Positions 27,475 to 37,420 of a DNA stretch of 64,000 nt are shown piece after piece. Origin of the DNA: JAAYTD01 sp964472015 (lineage in GTDB: Bacteria; Bacteroidota; Ignavibacteria; Kapaibacteriales; UBA2268). The first letter of the stretch is position 1, and every line of letters starts with the position of its first letter. The stretch spans positions 1 to 64,000 of the forward strand of contig CAYYIP010000008.1 of the NCBI GenBank assembly GCA_964472015.1. Direction: 5' to 3'. The translations under genes were made by a program, and so were the position numbers. The notes beneath the pieces were generated by a model. That model was given only the letters and a program-made list of their open reading frames with translations. It made no database searches and was not told the DNA's origin.

Positions 27475-27535
27475 GACTTTATTATAATATTTTTTAATAT
27501 TAAAGTTAAAATAATTATTTATAAATTTAGAGCTT

Positions 27536-28648
27536 ATGAAATTTAATATTACTGATACACAAGCTATAAAGCGATGTTTAGAATTAGCAATGAAAGGAGT
27601 AGGATGTGTATCCCCAAATCCACTTGTTGGAGCAGTTATTATAAAAGATGGTGAAATTATATCTGAAGGTTGGCATAATAAATATGGCGATATACATGCA
27701 GAAATAGATGCTATTAACAAAGCTGTTAATAAAGGAATCAGTAATTTTAGTGACTTAATAATAGCTATTAATCTTGAACCTTGTTTTCATTTTGGGAAAC
27801 AATCACCTTGTGTTGATACAATTATTGAAAAAAAATTTAAACGTGTAATTATTGGTATGCACGATCCAAATCCTGTTGTATCAGGGCGTAGTATAAAAAA
27901 ATTAAAAGATGCAGGTATAGAAGTTAATATTGGTGTATTAGAAGATGATTGTAAATGGATTAATAGATTTTTTTGTAAGTATATTGTAAAAAAAGAACCT
28001 TTTATTATTATGAAAGTTGCCCAATCAATAGATGGATGTATTGCAACAGAAAAAGGTGAATCCAAATGGATTACTTGTGAAGAAAGTAGAAGACGAACTC
28101 ATATTTTACGTAGTGAAGTAGATGCAATTCTTGTAGGTATTGATACGGTATTAATAGATAATCCTTTATTAAATATTAGATATATTGATAGTAATAGTAA
28201 TCCTGCCATAATTATTTTAGATTCTAATTTAAGAATTCCTTTGGATGCTAATTTAGTACAATATGCAAAAGAAAGAAAAATTATTATTGTCTATACAAAT
28301 GATAATCCAGAAAAGGAATATTTATTAAAAAAATTTAATGTCATTCTTATTAAAGCAATAAAAAATAAAAACAACTGTATTGATATAAAAGATGCAATAA
28401 AGAAAATTACTATAGAATATAAATTTATATCTATTCTTGTTGAAGGTGGTGCTAAAATATTTAGTTCATTTATAAATGAAAATTTAGTAGATGAACTAAA
28501 TATATTTATCGCACCAATGATCATTGGAAATGGTAAAAAAGCCTTTGAAAATGTATATACAGAGAAATTAGATTTGACAGCAAAGTTTCGTATAGCAGGA
28601 AGTATTCAAAGCGATATTGATGAGCAAATTTTATTAATAAAAAAATAA
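27536..28648 (+). CDS. ribD: Bifunctional riboflavin biosynthesis deaminase/reductase RibD
   Basis: A 370-residue cytoplasmic enzyme for two early steps of riboflavin synthesis: deamination and then reduction of the pyrimidine ribose side chain. The N-terminal deaminase has the zinc motif HAEIDAI and PCFHFGKQSPC (two Cys). Usual enzymes read PCSHxGxTPPC, so this is a slight variant. The reductase follows from about residue 150 (KVAQSIDGCIATEKGESKWI, HILRSEVDAILVGIDTVLIDNP, LVEGGAKIFSSFI). The gene lies 70 bases downstream of plsY. No FMN riboswitch fits into that gap. Confidence 0.96.
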   Translation: MKFNITDTQAIKRCLELAMKGVGCVSPNPLVGAVIIKDGEIISEGWHNKYGDIHAEIDAINKAVNKGISNFSDLIIAINLEPCFHFGKQSPCVDTIIEKKFKRVIIGMHDPNPVVSGRSIKKLKDAGIEVNIGVLEDDCKWINRFFCKYIVKKEPFIIMKVAQSIDGCIATEKGESKWITCEESRRRTHILRSEVDAILVGIDTVLIDNPLLNIRYIDSNSNPAIIILDSNLRIPLDANLVQYAKERKIIIVYTNDNPEKEYLLKKFNVILIKAIKNKNNCIDIKDAIKKITIEYKFISILVEGGAKIFSSFINENLVDELNIFIAPMIIGNGKKAFENVYTEKLDLTAKFRIAGSIQSDIDEQILLIKK

Positions 28649-28718
28649 ATATTCTATTCAAAATAATGCAATATAATCTACATTATGTAAACTTGATTAT
28701 TATAGTTGCTATTACCTA

Positions 28719-30701
28719 CTATATTAATATATTAAACCCTATTCTAAAATTTCGTCCCGGCATAACATAATTTTGTACTAATTCATATTGTTCGTTAAAT
28801 ATATTATTACATTCAAATCTAAGCGTAAAATTAATATTATTTATTAATAAATTTTTATAAACATATATATTTGCAATAAAATAACTTGGTAATATGTTTT
28901 TTATATCATTATCTGCTTGTATATAACGAAAACTGGAATAATCACATTTACTTCCTATATGTATGTTATAAGGTAATTTTGTATCTAAAAAAACTGTAAT
29001 TTGTTCTTGTGGTACATAAGGAATATGTTTGTTATAAGTTATTGATTTTTTTTCTTTATCTATAGTTTCTTGTAATGTATAAGAAATTGAAAAATTATTA
29101 ACAAGAGGAATAGTGTTTGGTAGTATATTTAAAGATAATTCTATTCCTTTTGATACTACTTTATCTAAATTATTAGCACTCCATGAAACTGGTGTTTTAG
29201 GAACGGAAACTATCATATCTTTTGTATTAATATAAAAACCTGTAATATCTAATATTATATATTTTAATAAATTAGTATTAATAGAAAGATTTAAATTATT
29301 AGATGTTTCATTTTTTAAATCTTTTGTCCCATAATTTCTATAATACATTTCATTAAAATTCGGCGACCTAAAATTATGAGAAAAATTTGATAAAAAATTT
29401 GTTTTGATTTTATCTATATTATAACTAGTAGAAATTAAATAAGATAAAGCAGTCTCTGAGGTACTTATGTAATCTATACGTCCACCTGCATTAAAATATA
29501 ATTTATTTTGTAATTTAGTTTCTATATCCTTTTCTATATGATAAGCAAGTGATAAAGTTGTTCTATTTACTACAGAATCCATAGAAGGATCAAGCATATT
29601 TCCTGATAAATTACTTATAAAAAATGAAAATAATAATTCATTGTTCATATTAAATAATTTATTTAAATATTTAGAATTTACTCCTATATCTTTTAAATAA
29701 AACATACTTTTGGGTTGTGCTGTTTTATAAGGTTCTACAAAACTACTGTTATTTATTTTAGTTGATAATGAAAATTTTAATATTGATAGATTTTCTAAAA
29801 CTCTTTTTGTATTTAATGAAAAAATAAAATTGTTTTCTTGCAATCTATCGTTAGATTCTTCTAATGTACCTTGTAATAAAGCACCTGGTACTCCTTTTTC
29901 TATTTTGTTGTATATAATGCGTGTCCATAAATCCCACTTTTTAATATTAGTTTTTCCTGCAATAGATAAAGATAAATTATTATAATCAGCATTTTCTCTA
30001 TAAGTAGTAATTGTTTTTTCAAATTGTTTATAATTAAATTTAAAATTACCATCAGATTGTAAATAAGTTGCGTTAGCAGAAATATAACTGTTTTCAGTGA
30101 TATAATTACCACTTATACTTGTAGATAATTCACCAAAAGATCCAATACCTAAATTTATATTTGCAATATTTTCAGGTAATAGATCGGTACGTAAATTTAT
30201 AGTCCCCCCAACTGCATTACCACCAAAAATTGCAGAAGTACCTCCCCTAACAATTTCTATATCTCTAATAATTGGAACTGCAATATTACTTAAATCAAAA
30301 CTACTGTTTTGAGTTGAACTTATAGGTATACCATCTAACATTATTAATGTACGTGAACTTCCAGTGCCACGTATTGATATTGTTTTCATTCCAGAAAGTC
30401 CGCCATAATCGCGAATATTTACACCTGGAGATAAAGTTAATACGTCTGATATTTGTACAGGTGCTAATGAGTTTATATCATTTTTATTTATTATAGTATG
30501 TGGAATAAATTCTAATGCAGAATTGCTTAAGGTACGTTCCCCTATAATTTCTACTTTAGGTAATATTTTTATATCTTTTAATGTATCTTCTTTTTGATAT
30601 TGTTTTTCATACGCTAATATTTTTATATTGAACAAAAATATTATATTAGTAAATATTAAAATAAAAAGATATGTAATTAAACGAAACATTTTTTGTACCA
30701 A
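28719..30701 (-). CDS. TonB-dependent outer-membrane receptor
   Basis: A 660-residue receptor that imports a scarce nutrient across the outer membrane using TonB energy. The signal peptide is near residues 1-30. The plug domain (about 50-165) shows SISIRGTGSSRTLIMLDGIPISS-like features: KTISIRGTGSSRTL, LDGIPIS and IRDIEIVRGGTSAIFGGNAVGG. The beta-barrel ends in an aromatic-rich C-terminus (NIFNEQYELVQNYVMPGRNFRIGF). The size fits BtuB/CirA-type vitamin or siderophore receptors. No transport or cobalamin genes are next to it and no cobalamin riboswitch is seen upstream, so the substrate is open. Confidence 0.92.
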   Translation of the reverse strand: MVQKMFRLITYLFILIFTNIIFLFNIKILAYEKQYQKEDTLKDIKILPKVEIIGERTLSNSALEFIPHTIINKNDINSLAPVQISDVLTLSPGVNIRDYGGLSGMKTISIRGTGSSRTLIMLDGIPISSTQNSSFDLSNIAVPIIRDIEIVRGGTSAIFGGNAVGGTINLRTDLLPENIANINLGIGSFGELSTSISGNYITENSYISANATYLQSDGNFKFNYKQFEKTITTYRENADYNNLSLSIAGKTNIKKWDLWTRIIYNKIEKGVPGALLQGTLEESNDRLQENNFIFSLNTKRVLENLSILKFSLSTKINNSSFVEPYKTAQPKSMFYLKDIGVNSKYLNKLFNMNNELLFSFFISNLSGNMLDPSMDSVVNRTTLSLAYHIEKDIETKLQNKLYFNAGGRIDYISTSETALSYLISTSYNIDKIKTNFLSNFSHNFRSPNFNEMYYRNYGTKDLKNETSNNLNLSINTNLLKYIILDITGFYINTKDMIVSVPKTPVSWSANNLDKVVSKGIELSLNILPNTIPLVNNFSISYTLQETIDKEKKSITYNKHIPYVPQEQITVFLDTKLPYNIHIGSKCDYSSFRYIQADNDIKNILPSYFIANIYVYKNLLINNINFTLRFECNNIFNEQYELVQNYVMPGRNFRIGFNILI

Positions 30702-31010
30702 TAAAAAAACAAAAATAAAATAATTGTTTGATAATTTCTAAGTTTATTTATTAATATAAATAAATTTTAACAATAAAATATCTTTACTTGTAATATAAAT
30801 AAAGAAGTTATATGTATTTGTTTATATAAAATATTATATAATAATTATAGTTTCTATTTATTTTAAATAATTATGATGCTTATATATATTTAATTGTTTA
30901 TAAATTCTTTTGTTATAATAATATAAATTGCTATTTTTGATTATTATTAATATATAATTGTTTTTTATTTTATTAATTAAATTATATATTACTTTGTTCA
31001 ATATAAAAAT
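30702..31010. other. Divergent intergenic region without a gene
   Basis: About 309 bases, almost all A/T, between the TonB receptor and the glycosyltransferase. It must contain divergent promoters. A TATTTTTG box on the minus strand at 30710-30717 would give an almost leaderless receptor mRNA. No structured RNA or repeat is seen. Confidence 0.55.
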
Positions 31011-31025
31011 ATGTATTGTAGTATT

Positions 31026-31805
31026 ATGAAAAATAATGAAAAAAAAATAAAGTTATCTGTTGTTATAATAATATTTAATGAAGAAAATAATATAAAACGT
31101 TGTATCGAAAATATAAAAGATATTGCAGATGAAATTGTTATAGTTGATAGTTTTTCTACTGATAGAACAAAAGAAATTTGTAGCCTATATAAAGAAGTAA
31201 AATTTATAGAACATAAATTTGAAGGATATACAAAGCAAAAAAATTGGGCTATATTACAAGCAACTTCTAATTATGTTCTATCAATCGATGCAGATGAAAT
31301 TCCCGATGATATATTAAAAAAATCAATAATTAAGGTTAAAAATAATTGGGGAAATCCTGGATACTCTATGAATAGATTAACAAATTATTGTGGAAAATGG
31401 ATAAAACATTGTGGGTGGTATCCTGATGTCAAACTAAGACTTTTTGATACTAACTATGGAAATTGGACGGGAATAAATATTCATGAAGAATATAAATTTT
31501 TTGATAAAAATATAAAGGCTATTAAATTAGAAGGTAATTTATTACATTATTCATATAATTCTATTTCTCAACATATTCTTCAAATTGATAAATTTACTAA
31601 TATTACTTCACAAGAAGCTTTTGAAAAAAATAAAAAAACTTCTTTAATTGGAATATTTTTTAGAACTTATTGGAAATTTTTTAGAGATTTTTTTATAAAA
31701 TTAGGATTTAAAGATGGATATTATGGTTTTATTATTTGTACATTATCTTCGTTTGCTACTTTTTTTAAATATATCAAATTAAAGGAATTATACAAGCATA
31801 AATAA
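31026..31805 (+). CDS. Family 2 glycosyltransferase, WaaE/KdtX-like
   Basis: A GT-A fold glycosyltransferase of 259 residues from this start. The core starts KLSVVIIIFNEENNIKRCIE and continues with DEIVIVDSFSTDRTKEIC and the metal-binding DxD-like SIDADE. GWYPDVKLRLFD, IHEEYKF and LLHYSYNSISQHI fit the WaaE-like branch that adds glucose or a related sugar to LPS inner core. An in-frame ATG five codons earlier (31011) is possible, but 31026 places the conserved strand at the usual distance from the N-terminus. No membrane helix is needed; it probably acts at the cytoplasmic face. Confidence 0.9.
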   Translation: MKNNEKKIKLSVVIIIFNEENNIKRCIENIKDIADEIVIVDSFSTDRTKEICSLYKEVKFIEHKFEGYTKQKNWAILQATSNYVLSIDADEIPDDILKKSIIKVKNNWGNPGYSMNRLTNYCGKWIKHCGWYPDVKLRLFDTNYGNWTGINIHEEYKFFDKNIKAIKLEGNLLHYSYNSISQHILQIDKFTNITSQEAFEKNKKTSLIGIFFRTYWKFFRDFFIKLGFKDGYYGFIICTLSSFATFFKYIKLKELYKHK

Positions 31806-31918
31806 AGAAATTATATTAAATATTAAAATTAAAATTATTTTTTGTATTTTTATATTTAATATAACTTAATAAATTTATGTTTATGAATATCAAAAATATC
31901 AAAAATGTTTTATAAATT

Positions 31919-34900
31919 ATGATAAATATAAAAAAAATACATATCAACTTACATTATTTTTTATTAATTGTATTTTTTTCAAATATTATATTTGAAAATA
32001 TATTATTTTCTGAACAAACAGAAACAATTATAATAAAAATAAAACAATCAGATAAGAATAAAAATTTAATACTTAGCGAGAACTTAATTCCAGCAATATC
32101 ATTATCATCCAAAACAAAAAAAATAAATTCATTATTACAAGGAAATACTATAGCAAATGAGTTATTTGATGAATTAAGAAGCTACTATTATATAAAAGTT
32201 CCAAAATTTACTGCTATCAATAAAATCAATGAATTACGAGCTAAAAAACAAGATATGATTGTATATAAAAGTATAAATTATAAAATAGAACAAGATAAAA
32301 TAAAAACTAATGATCCTTTATATAAGTCTCAATGGTCGATGCCTATAATACAAATAGAAAATGCATGGAATAAGGCAACAGGAAAAGGTATTGTTGTAGG
32401 AATTATAGATACTGGTATAGATTATGAACATGAAGATTTGGAAAACCAGTTATGGATTAATTCTTTTGAGGATTTAAATGGTAACGGTAAATTTGATAAT
32501 TGGTCTTATAAAGAAGAACGCAATGGAGTTTATGGAGATATAGATGGAATAGATAATGATGGTAATGGTTTTATAGATGATATAATAGGATATGATTTTG
32601 TTGATAAAACTATTATGTATATAGGCGATGTTAAATATCCAGATTATCTTCCTTATGATGAGAATAAGCATGGAACTGCAGTTTCATCTTTAATATCTGC
32701 GGAACACAATAATAAAAAAGGAATAACAGGTATTGCATTTGATGCAAAAATAATGGCATTAAGAGCTTTTGATGTAGGTGGTAATGCCGAATGTAAGGAT
32801 ATAGCCAATGCAATAGTATATGCAGCAATAAATGGAGCTGATGTTATAAATATGAGTTTTGGTGAATATATGTCGTCACCAATTATGCATACTGCTATAA
32901 AATTTGCGGATGCCCTAGGTTGTATTTTAATTGCTTCTGCAGGAAATGACGGAATTACTAAATTACATTATCCATCTTCTTATAGTGAAGTAATTTCTGT
33001 TGGTGGATGTAATGAAGACCTAAAACAAATTTATAACTATGGAAATAATTTAAATATTACTGCACCAGCAAAAAATATATATACTGCTATTCCTAAAAAT
33101 AATTATGCCAAATTAAGCGGTACTTCTTTTTCTGCCCCAATTGTCTCAGGAATTTCTGCACTATTAAAAGAAGTCAACCAATCTTTAACAACTAAAGATG
33201 TTATAAATATACTTAATTATTCTGCTACAAAAGTATTTACTGGTTGGACACCAGAATATGGTGCCGGAATAGTAAATGCTTATCAAGCATTAAAAGAGCC
33301 AGAAATGTCAGATATAAAAATATCATATCCTGAAAATAATTCAGTTATAAATTTATCAAAAAATGATACTATAAAATTAATAGGAAGTGTTACTACCCCA
33401 CTGTTTCAATCTTATTTATTACGTATTAAAAAAGATAATAATAAAGATCAATGGGATACATTAATTCCTATTCAATATGAAGCAAAAATTAATGAAGTAA
33501 TAGGAAAATTTTATTCAAAAAAAATTAGTAATTTATTAGAAAACTATACTATAAGTTTATTAGTAAATCTAAAAAATGGAAATACATTAGAAGTTAGAAA
33601 TACTATTAAATTTTGTTCTGATGAAAATGGAATAAAAATAAATAAACTAAATATTTTACAACCTTTCTTTTATGAAAAACGGTTACCTATAGTTAATATA
33701 CAAACTAATACTGAATGTAATGCATTAGTTTTTTATAAAATTAAAGATACCGATACGCCGTATAAAACTATATCATCTAATACTTATTATACAAAAAATC
33801 ATATAGTAGCACTAAATAATATACCTACTAATATAGATATAGAAGGATATGTACTTGCAATACTTACAAATGCAGATACTATAAGACAAGAATTTAATTT
33901 TAATTTATCTAATGATTATTTTTATGAATATAATTTTTATAAAAAAGAATATGAATTACCACGTTCCTATATTTATGATAAAATTATAAATATTAAAAAT
34001 GACAATGAAAGTTATATCTCATTAAATACTCTATCAGAAAATTTAGAAATTGAATACCCTAAAATATATAAATATAACGCTGAAACAAAGAATTTTATAT
34101 GTATTGATAGTACTCAATCAAGAGAAATAACAGTTGCAAATGGTGATTCTAATGGAGACAATATTCCTGAATTATTAGCTGGTGCCAATGGACATTATAA
34201 ATTATTTCAAAAAAATACCAATTCTTCAATATATGATAATATTTTGTTTCAAACTAATATAGAAAAAACTTTATGGGCTGAAGGAATGTGTGATATAGAT
34301 GGCGATAATAAACAAGAACTGATTTTTGTTGATAATGAATATAGTTTTTATATATATTCTTATGAAAATAATGAATATAAATTAAAATTAACAAAAAATA
34401 TAAATGATTTTATGAATCTTATAGTTATAGATTCGTTAAAAAATACTTATAGAATAAAATCTGGTTTTGCAATAGGAGATTTTGATAATGATAATAAAAT
34501 AGAATTTGGTATAACAACATATAATAATGATTATTTATTAATTTTAGAAATTGATAAAGATTTTAACACAAGATTAAAAGATTATAAGAAATTAGAAAAT
34601 TATTATCATATTCCAAATTCTCATTTTATAACAACAGGAGATTTTGATAATGATGGAAAAACAGATATATTATATATGTATTATGGTAAATGCGATGATG
34701 GCGAAAATGTACTAGGTGAAAATGAAATATGGACTTATTATCTTTTTAAATATGATGAAAATAATAATCTTATAAAAGCTTGTGAAGATGATATATATGG
34801 TGTAAGAATATCTAATCTAGAACAAGGAGTTTATTTTCGTAATGGTTTGTCTTCTGGTAATTTAAATAATATATTAGGAGATGAAGCAGTTATTTGTACT

Positions 34901-36247
34901 TTCCCTAATTTATACATTCTAACTTGGAATGATAAACAAAATAAATTAATTCCTTTATGGAGTTATCCTACTAGCATAACAAATAAGGCAATAATTTATG
35001 ATTTTGATAATAATGGAAAAACAGAAATAGGATTTTCTACTTTTTCATCAACTTCATTTTTTGAATTTGATAATAATTATAAAGAAGGAACTGAAATTAT
35101 AAATTTTGATGGTTGGGCATTAACGTCAGAAAGCGTATATTTCAAATGGGATATACAAAATAATGAAATAAATGAAAATGTTAATTATGAATTATGGTTG
35201 ATTGAAACAAAAAAGTTGTTAGAAAAAGACGTTTCTTTTGACATTTATAAGACAAAACAAAATTTTATTCAAATAGATAAATTATTCCCGAATACTAAAT
35301 ATACTGCATATGTTAAAATATCTCAGGATGAAAACTATTTTTCATCCCCTATTGAAGTATATTTAACAGAACAAACTAAAGCAATAAATGCAAGTTATAA
35401 GTATAATAATCTTATAGAAGTAAAATTTACTGGATTACTTCCATATGAAGTAAATTCTGGATGTTTTATTTTGTCAAGTATTGATAATAATAATAAGTCT
35501 ATTTTAATCTCAAGTACTACTGTAATAACGGATTCTACTATTATATTAGATATAAATTCAACATTACCAAATGGTATATATAAATTACATATTTTATCAT
35601 TTAGAGATTTTTATAAAAACTATACAAATGATACAATTTTAATATTTAATATAAATAATACTATTAAAAAAGAATTATTTTTGACAAGATTAGAATTTAA
35701 AAAACCAAATTACGTTACTTTAGAATTTTCTGAAGTAATAGATAAAATAACTGCAACTTTAATAAGTAATTATACTATAGTTCCTAAATGTAATATTGAT
35801 AGTATAAATTTAGTAGATTCTACTAAAATTGAATTATTTTTATCCACACATTCATTATTAGGGTTGGGAAAAGATTATTTAATTACAGCATCAAATAATA
35901 TTATAGCAAAAAATGGCAATAGAATGACAAATGGCGCAGGAAATACACTAGGATTTACAATAGCTGAAGAAAATTTAAATAAAATATGTGTTTATCCTAA
36001 TCCTATACGACTTAGTAAAAATGATGAAGCTTATATAGGTAGACTTACTCAAAAAGCTAAAATTGAAATAATGACTTTAGAAGGGAAAATACTAAATAAA
36101 TTAGAAGAATTAGATGGTAATGGTGGAATAAATTGGAATTTAAGAGATTTATTTGGGAATATATTAACACCTGGTATATATATCTTAAAAGTAATAGATG
36201 AAATAAGTAATTCTGAACATTATACAAAATTTACAATTATAAAATAA
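31919..36247 (+). CDS. Large secreted subtilisin-like protease with FG-GAP repeats and T9SS tail
   Basis: A 1442-residue exported protease. The signal peptide is near residues 10-32 and a propeptide follows. The S8 catalytic triad is intact: Asp164 (GIIDTGIDYEHED), His251 (KHGTAVSSLIS) and Ser403 (SGTSFSAPIVSG). Between Asp and His is an Asp-rich calcium-binding-like insertion (DLNGNGKFDNW, then GIDNDGNGFIDD). Residues about 690-1000 hold five FG-GAP/VCBS-type repeats of the form GDFDNDGKTDIL. Further beta domains follow, then a T9SS-like tail (VYPNPIRLSK, GIYILKVIDE). It probably acts on the cell surface or outside the cell. The gene ends 14 bases before pdxA, an unexpected partner. Confidence 0.93.
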   Translation: MINIKKIHINLHYFLLIVFFSNIIFENILFSEQTETIIIKIKQSDKNKNLILSENLIPAISLSSKTKKINSLLQGNTIANELFDELRSYYYIKVPKFTAINKINELRAKKQDMIVYKSINYKIEQDKIKTNDPLYKSQWSMPIIQIENAWNKATGKGIVVGIIDTGIDYEHEDLENQLWINSFEDLNGNGKFDNWSYKEERNGVYGDIDGIDNDGNGFIDDIIGYDFVDKTIMYIGDVKYPDYLPYDENKHGTAVSSLISAEHNNKKGITGIAFDAKIMALRAFDVGGNAECKDIANAIVYAAINGADVINMSFGEYMSSPIMHTAIKFADALGCILIASAGNDGITKLHYPSSYSEVISVGGCNEDLKQIYNYGNNLNITAPAKNIYTAIPKNNYAKLSGTSFSAPIVSGISALLKEVNQSLTTKDVINILNYSATKVFTGWTPEYGAGIVNAYQALKEPEMSDIKISYPENNSVINLSKNDTIKLIGSVTTPLFQSYLLRIKKDNNKDQWDTLIPIQYEAKINEVIGKFYSKKISNLLENYTISLLVNLKNGNTLEVRNTIKFCSDENGIKINKLNILQPFFYEKRLPIVNIQTNTECNALVFYKIKDTDTPYKTISSNTYYTKNHIVALNNIPTNIDIEGYVLAILTNADTIRQEFNFNLSNDYFYEYNFYKKEYELPRSYIYDKIINIKNDNESYISLNTLSENLEIEYPKIYKYNAETKNFICIDSTQSREITVANGDSNGDNIPELLAGANGHYKLFQKNTNSSIYDNILFQTNIEKTLWAEGMCDIDGDNKQELIFVDNEYSFYIYSYENNEYKLKLTKNINDFMNLIVIDSLKNTYRIKSGFAIGDFDNDNKIEFGITTYNNDYLLILEIDKDFNTRLKDYKKLENYYHIPNSHFITTGDFDNDGKTDILYMYYGKCDDGENVLGENEIWTYYLFKYDENNNLIKACEDDIYGVRISNLEQGVYFRNGLSSGNLNNILGDEAVICTFPNLYILTWNDKQNKLIPLWSYPTSITNKAIIYDFDNNGKTEIGFSTFSSTSFFEFDNNYKEGTEIINFDGWALTSESVYFKWDIQNNEINENVNYELWLIETKKLLEKDVSFDIYKTKQNFIQIDKLFPNTKYTAYVKISQDENYFSSPIEVYLTEQTKAINASYKYNNLIEVKFTGLLPYEVNSGCFILSSIDNNNKSILISSTTVITDSTIILDINSTLPNGIYKLHILSFRDFYKNYTNDTILIFNINNTIKKELFLTRLEFKKPNYVTLEFSEVIDKITATLISNYTIVPKCNIDSINLVDSTKIELFLSTHSLLGLGKDYLITASNNIIAKNGNRMTNGAGNTLGFTIAEENLNKICVYPNPIRLSKNDEAYIGRLTQKAKIEIMTLEGKILNKLEELDGNGGINWNLRDLFGNILTPGIYILKVIDEISNSEHYTKFTIIK

Positions 36248-36261
36248 AAAATAAGATAAAT

Positions 36262-37266
36262 ATGGAACTTTTAGTAACAATAGGTGATGCTAATGGTATT
36301 TCATTAGAAGTATTTATAAAAGCTATTACACAAAACATTAATTCTAAAGAAATACAAAAAAATAATTTTACTTTGATTGGGAATGAAGAAGTTATAAAAC
36401 AATATATTTCTAAGATAAACTTAAATTATAAAATTTTAGATAATCAATTAATAATTTCTAATAAAGTTATTAATATAATAAACATAGATTGTAAATATAA
36501 TGTAGTTTTTGGGGAATCTTCTAAAGAAGCTGGTTATTTAGCATTGAAATCAATAGAACAAGCTACAAAGTTAACTTTATCAAAAAAGTTTGATGCAATG
36601 ATAACTTTACCTATAAATAAAGAATCAATAAATAAAACATATAATAATTTTATAGGACATACTAATTATATAGCAAATATATGTAATGAAAAAAATCCAA
36701 TAATGATATTATTTTATAAAAAATTAAGAATAGCTTTAGCAACACTACATATACCTATCTATCTAGTATCAAAACGTATAACACAAAAAAAACTATATCA
36801 GTTAGTTTATAATTTTTATAAAACATTACATAATGATTTTAATATAATAAATCCAAAAGTAGCAATTTTAGGATTGAATCCTCATTCAGGAGAAAATGGA
36901 GTTATAGGGAAAGAAGAAATTCAAATAATAAATCCAACTATAGAAATATTAAAACGTAAAGGATTTAATGTATATGGAGCTTTTCCAGCGGATGGTTTTT
37001 TTGCACAAATGGATTACGAGAATTATGATGGTGTAATTGCTATGTATCATGATCAAGGTTTAATACCATTAAAATTATTATCAAGAGGAAAAGGAGTAAA
37101 TTATACTGCTAATTTACCAATAGTTAGAACTTCGCCTGCTCATGGAACTGCTTTTAATTTAGCGGGGAAAAATATTGCTTCCTCAGAGAGCACATTTAAT
37201 GCAATTAAAGCAGCAATAAATATTGCAAGTAATAGAAAAAATATAACAAAATTAATGTATAAATAA
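36262..37266 (+). CDS. pdxA: 4-hydroxythreonine-4-phosphate dehydrogenase
   Basis: A 334-residue NAD-dependent enzyme of the DXP-dependent pyridoxal phosphate pathway. Family features: TIGDANGISLEV at the N-terminus (usually GDPxGIGPE, here more degenerate), the metal-binding His in GHTNYIAN, LGLNPHSGENGVIGKEE, GAFPADGFF and AMYHDQGLIPLKLL, and a TSPAHGTAFNLAGKN end. The usual GDPAGIGPE start box has changed to GDANGISLE, which is a mild divergence. The start is 14 bases after the large protease gene, so they may share a transcript. Confidence 0.95.
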   Translation: MELLVTIGDANGISLEVFIKAITQNINSKEIQKNNFTLIGNEEVIKQYISKINLNYKILDNQLIISNKVINIINIDCKYNVVFGESSKEAGYLALKSIEQATKLTLSKKFDAMITLPINKESINKTYNNFIGHTNYIANICNEKNPIMILFYKKLRIALATLHIPIYLVSKRITQKKLYQLVYNFYKTLHNDFNIINPKVAILGLNPHSGENGVIGKEEIQIINPTIEILKRKGFNVYGAFPADGFFAQMDYENYDGVIAMYHDQGLIPLKLLSRGKGVNYTANLPIVRTSPAHGTAFNLAGKNIASSESTFNAIKAAINIASNRKNITKLMYK

Positions 37267-37321
37267 TTTATTATTACTTGATATTATAATGTTGAACAGT
37301 ATTAAATTTATTATTTTTTTG

Positions 37322-37329
37322 TATATTTG
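37322..37329 (+). promoter_or_regulatory. -7 element ahead of lepA
   Basis: TATATTTG, a perfect TAnnTTTG, sits 91 bases before the lepA ATG. The nearest upstream TTG (37292) is 27 bases away, longer than consensus. Confidence 0.45.
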
Positions 37330-37420
37330 TAGTCTTTGATTTTTAATAATAAGTTCATTTTTATTATTTTAATTCAACAAAAATTAAATACTATGTAAAT
37401 ATAAATAAATTTTTAAATAA

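Noticed and set aside
27466..27535. FMN riboswitch ahead of ribD
   Set aside because: The gap is 70 bases of A/T sequence, too short and without the conserved RFN stems.
30702..31010. Cobalamin riboswitch upstream of the TonB receptor
   Set aside because: The G+C-rich conserved core of that riboswitch is absent; the region is nearly all A/T.
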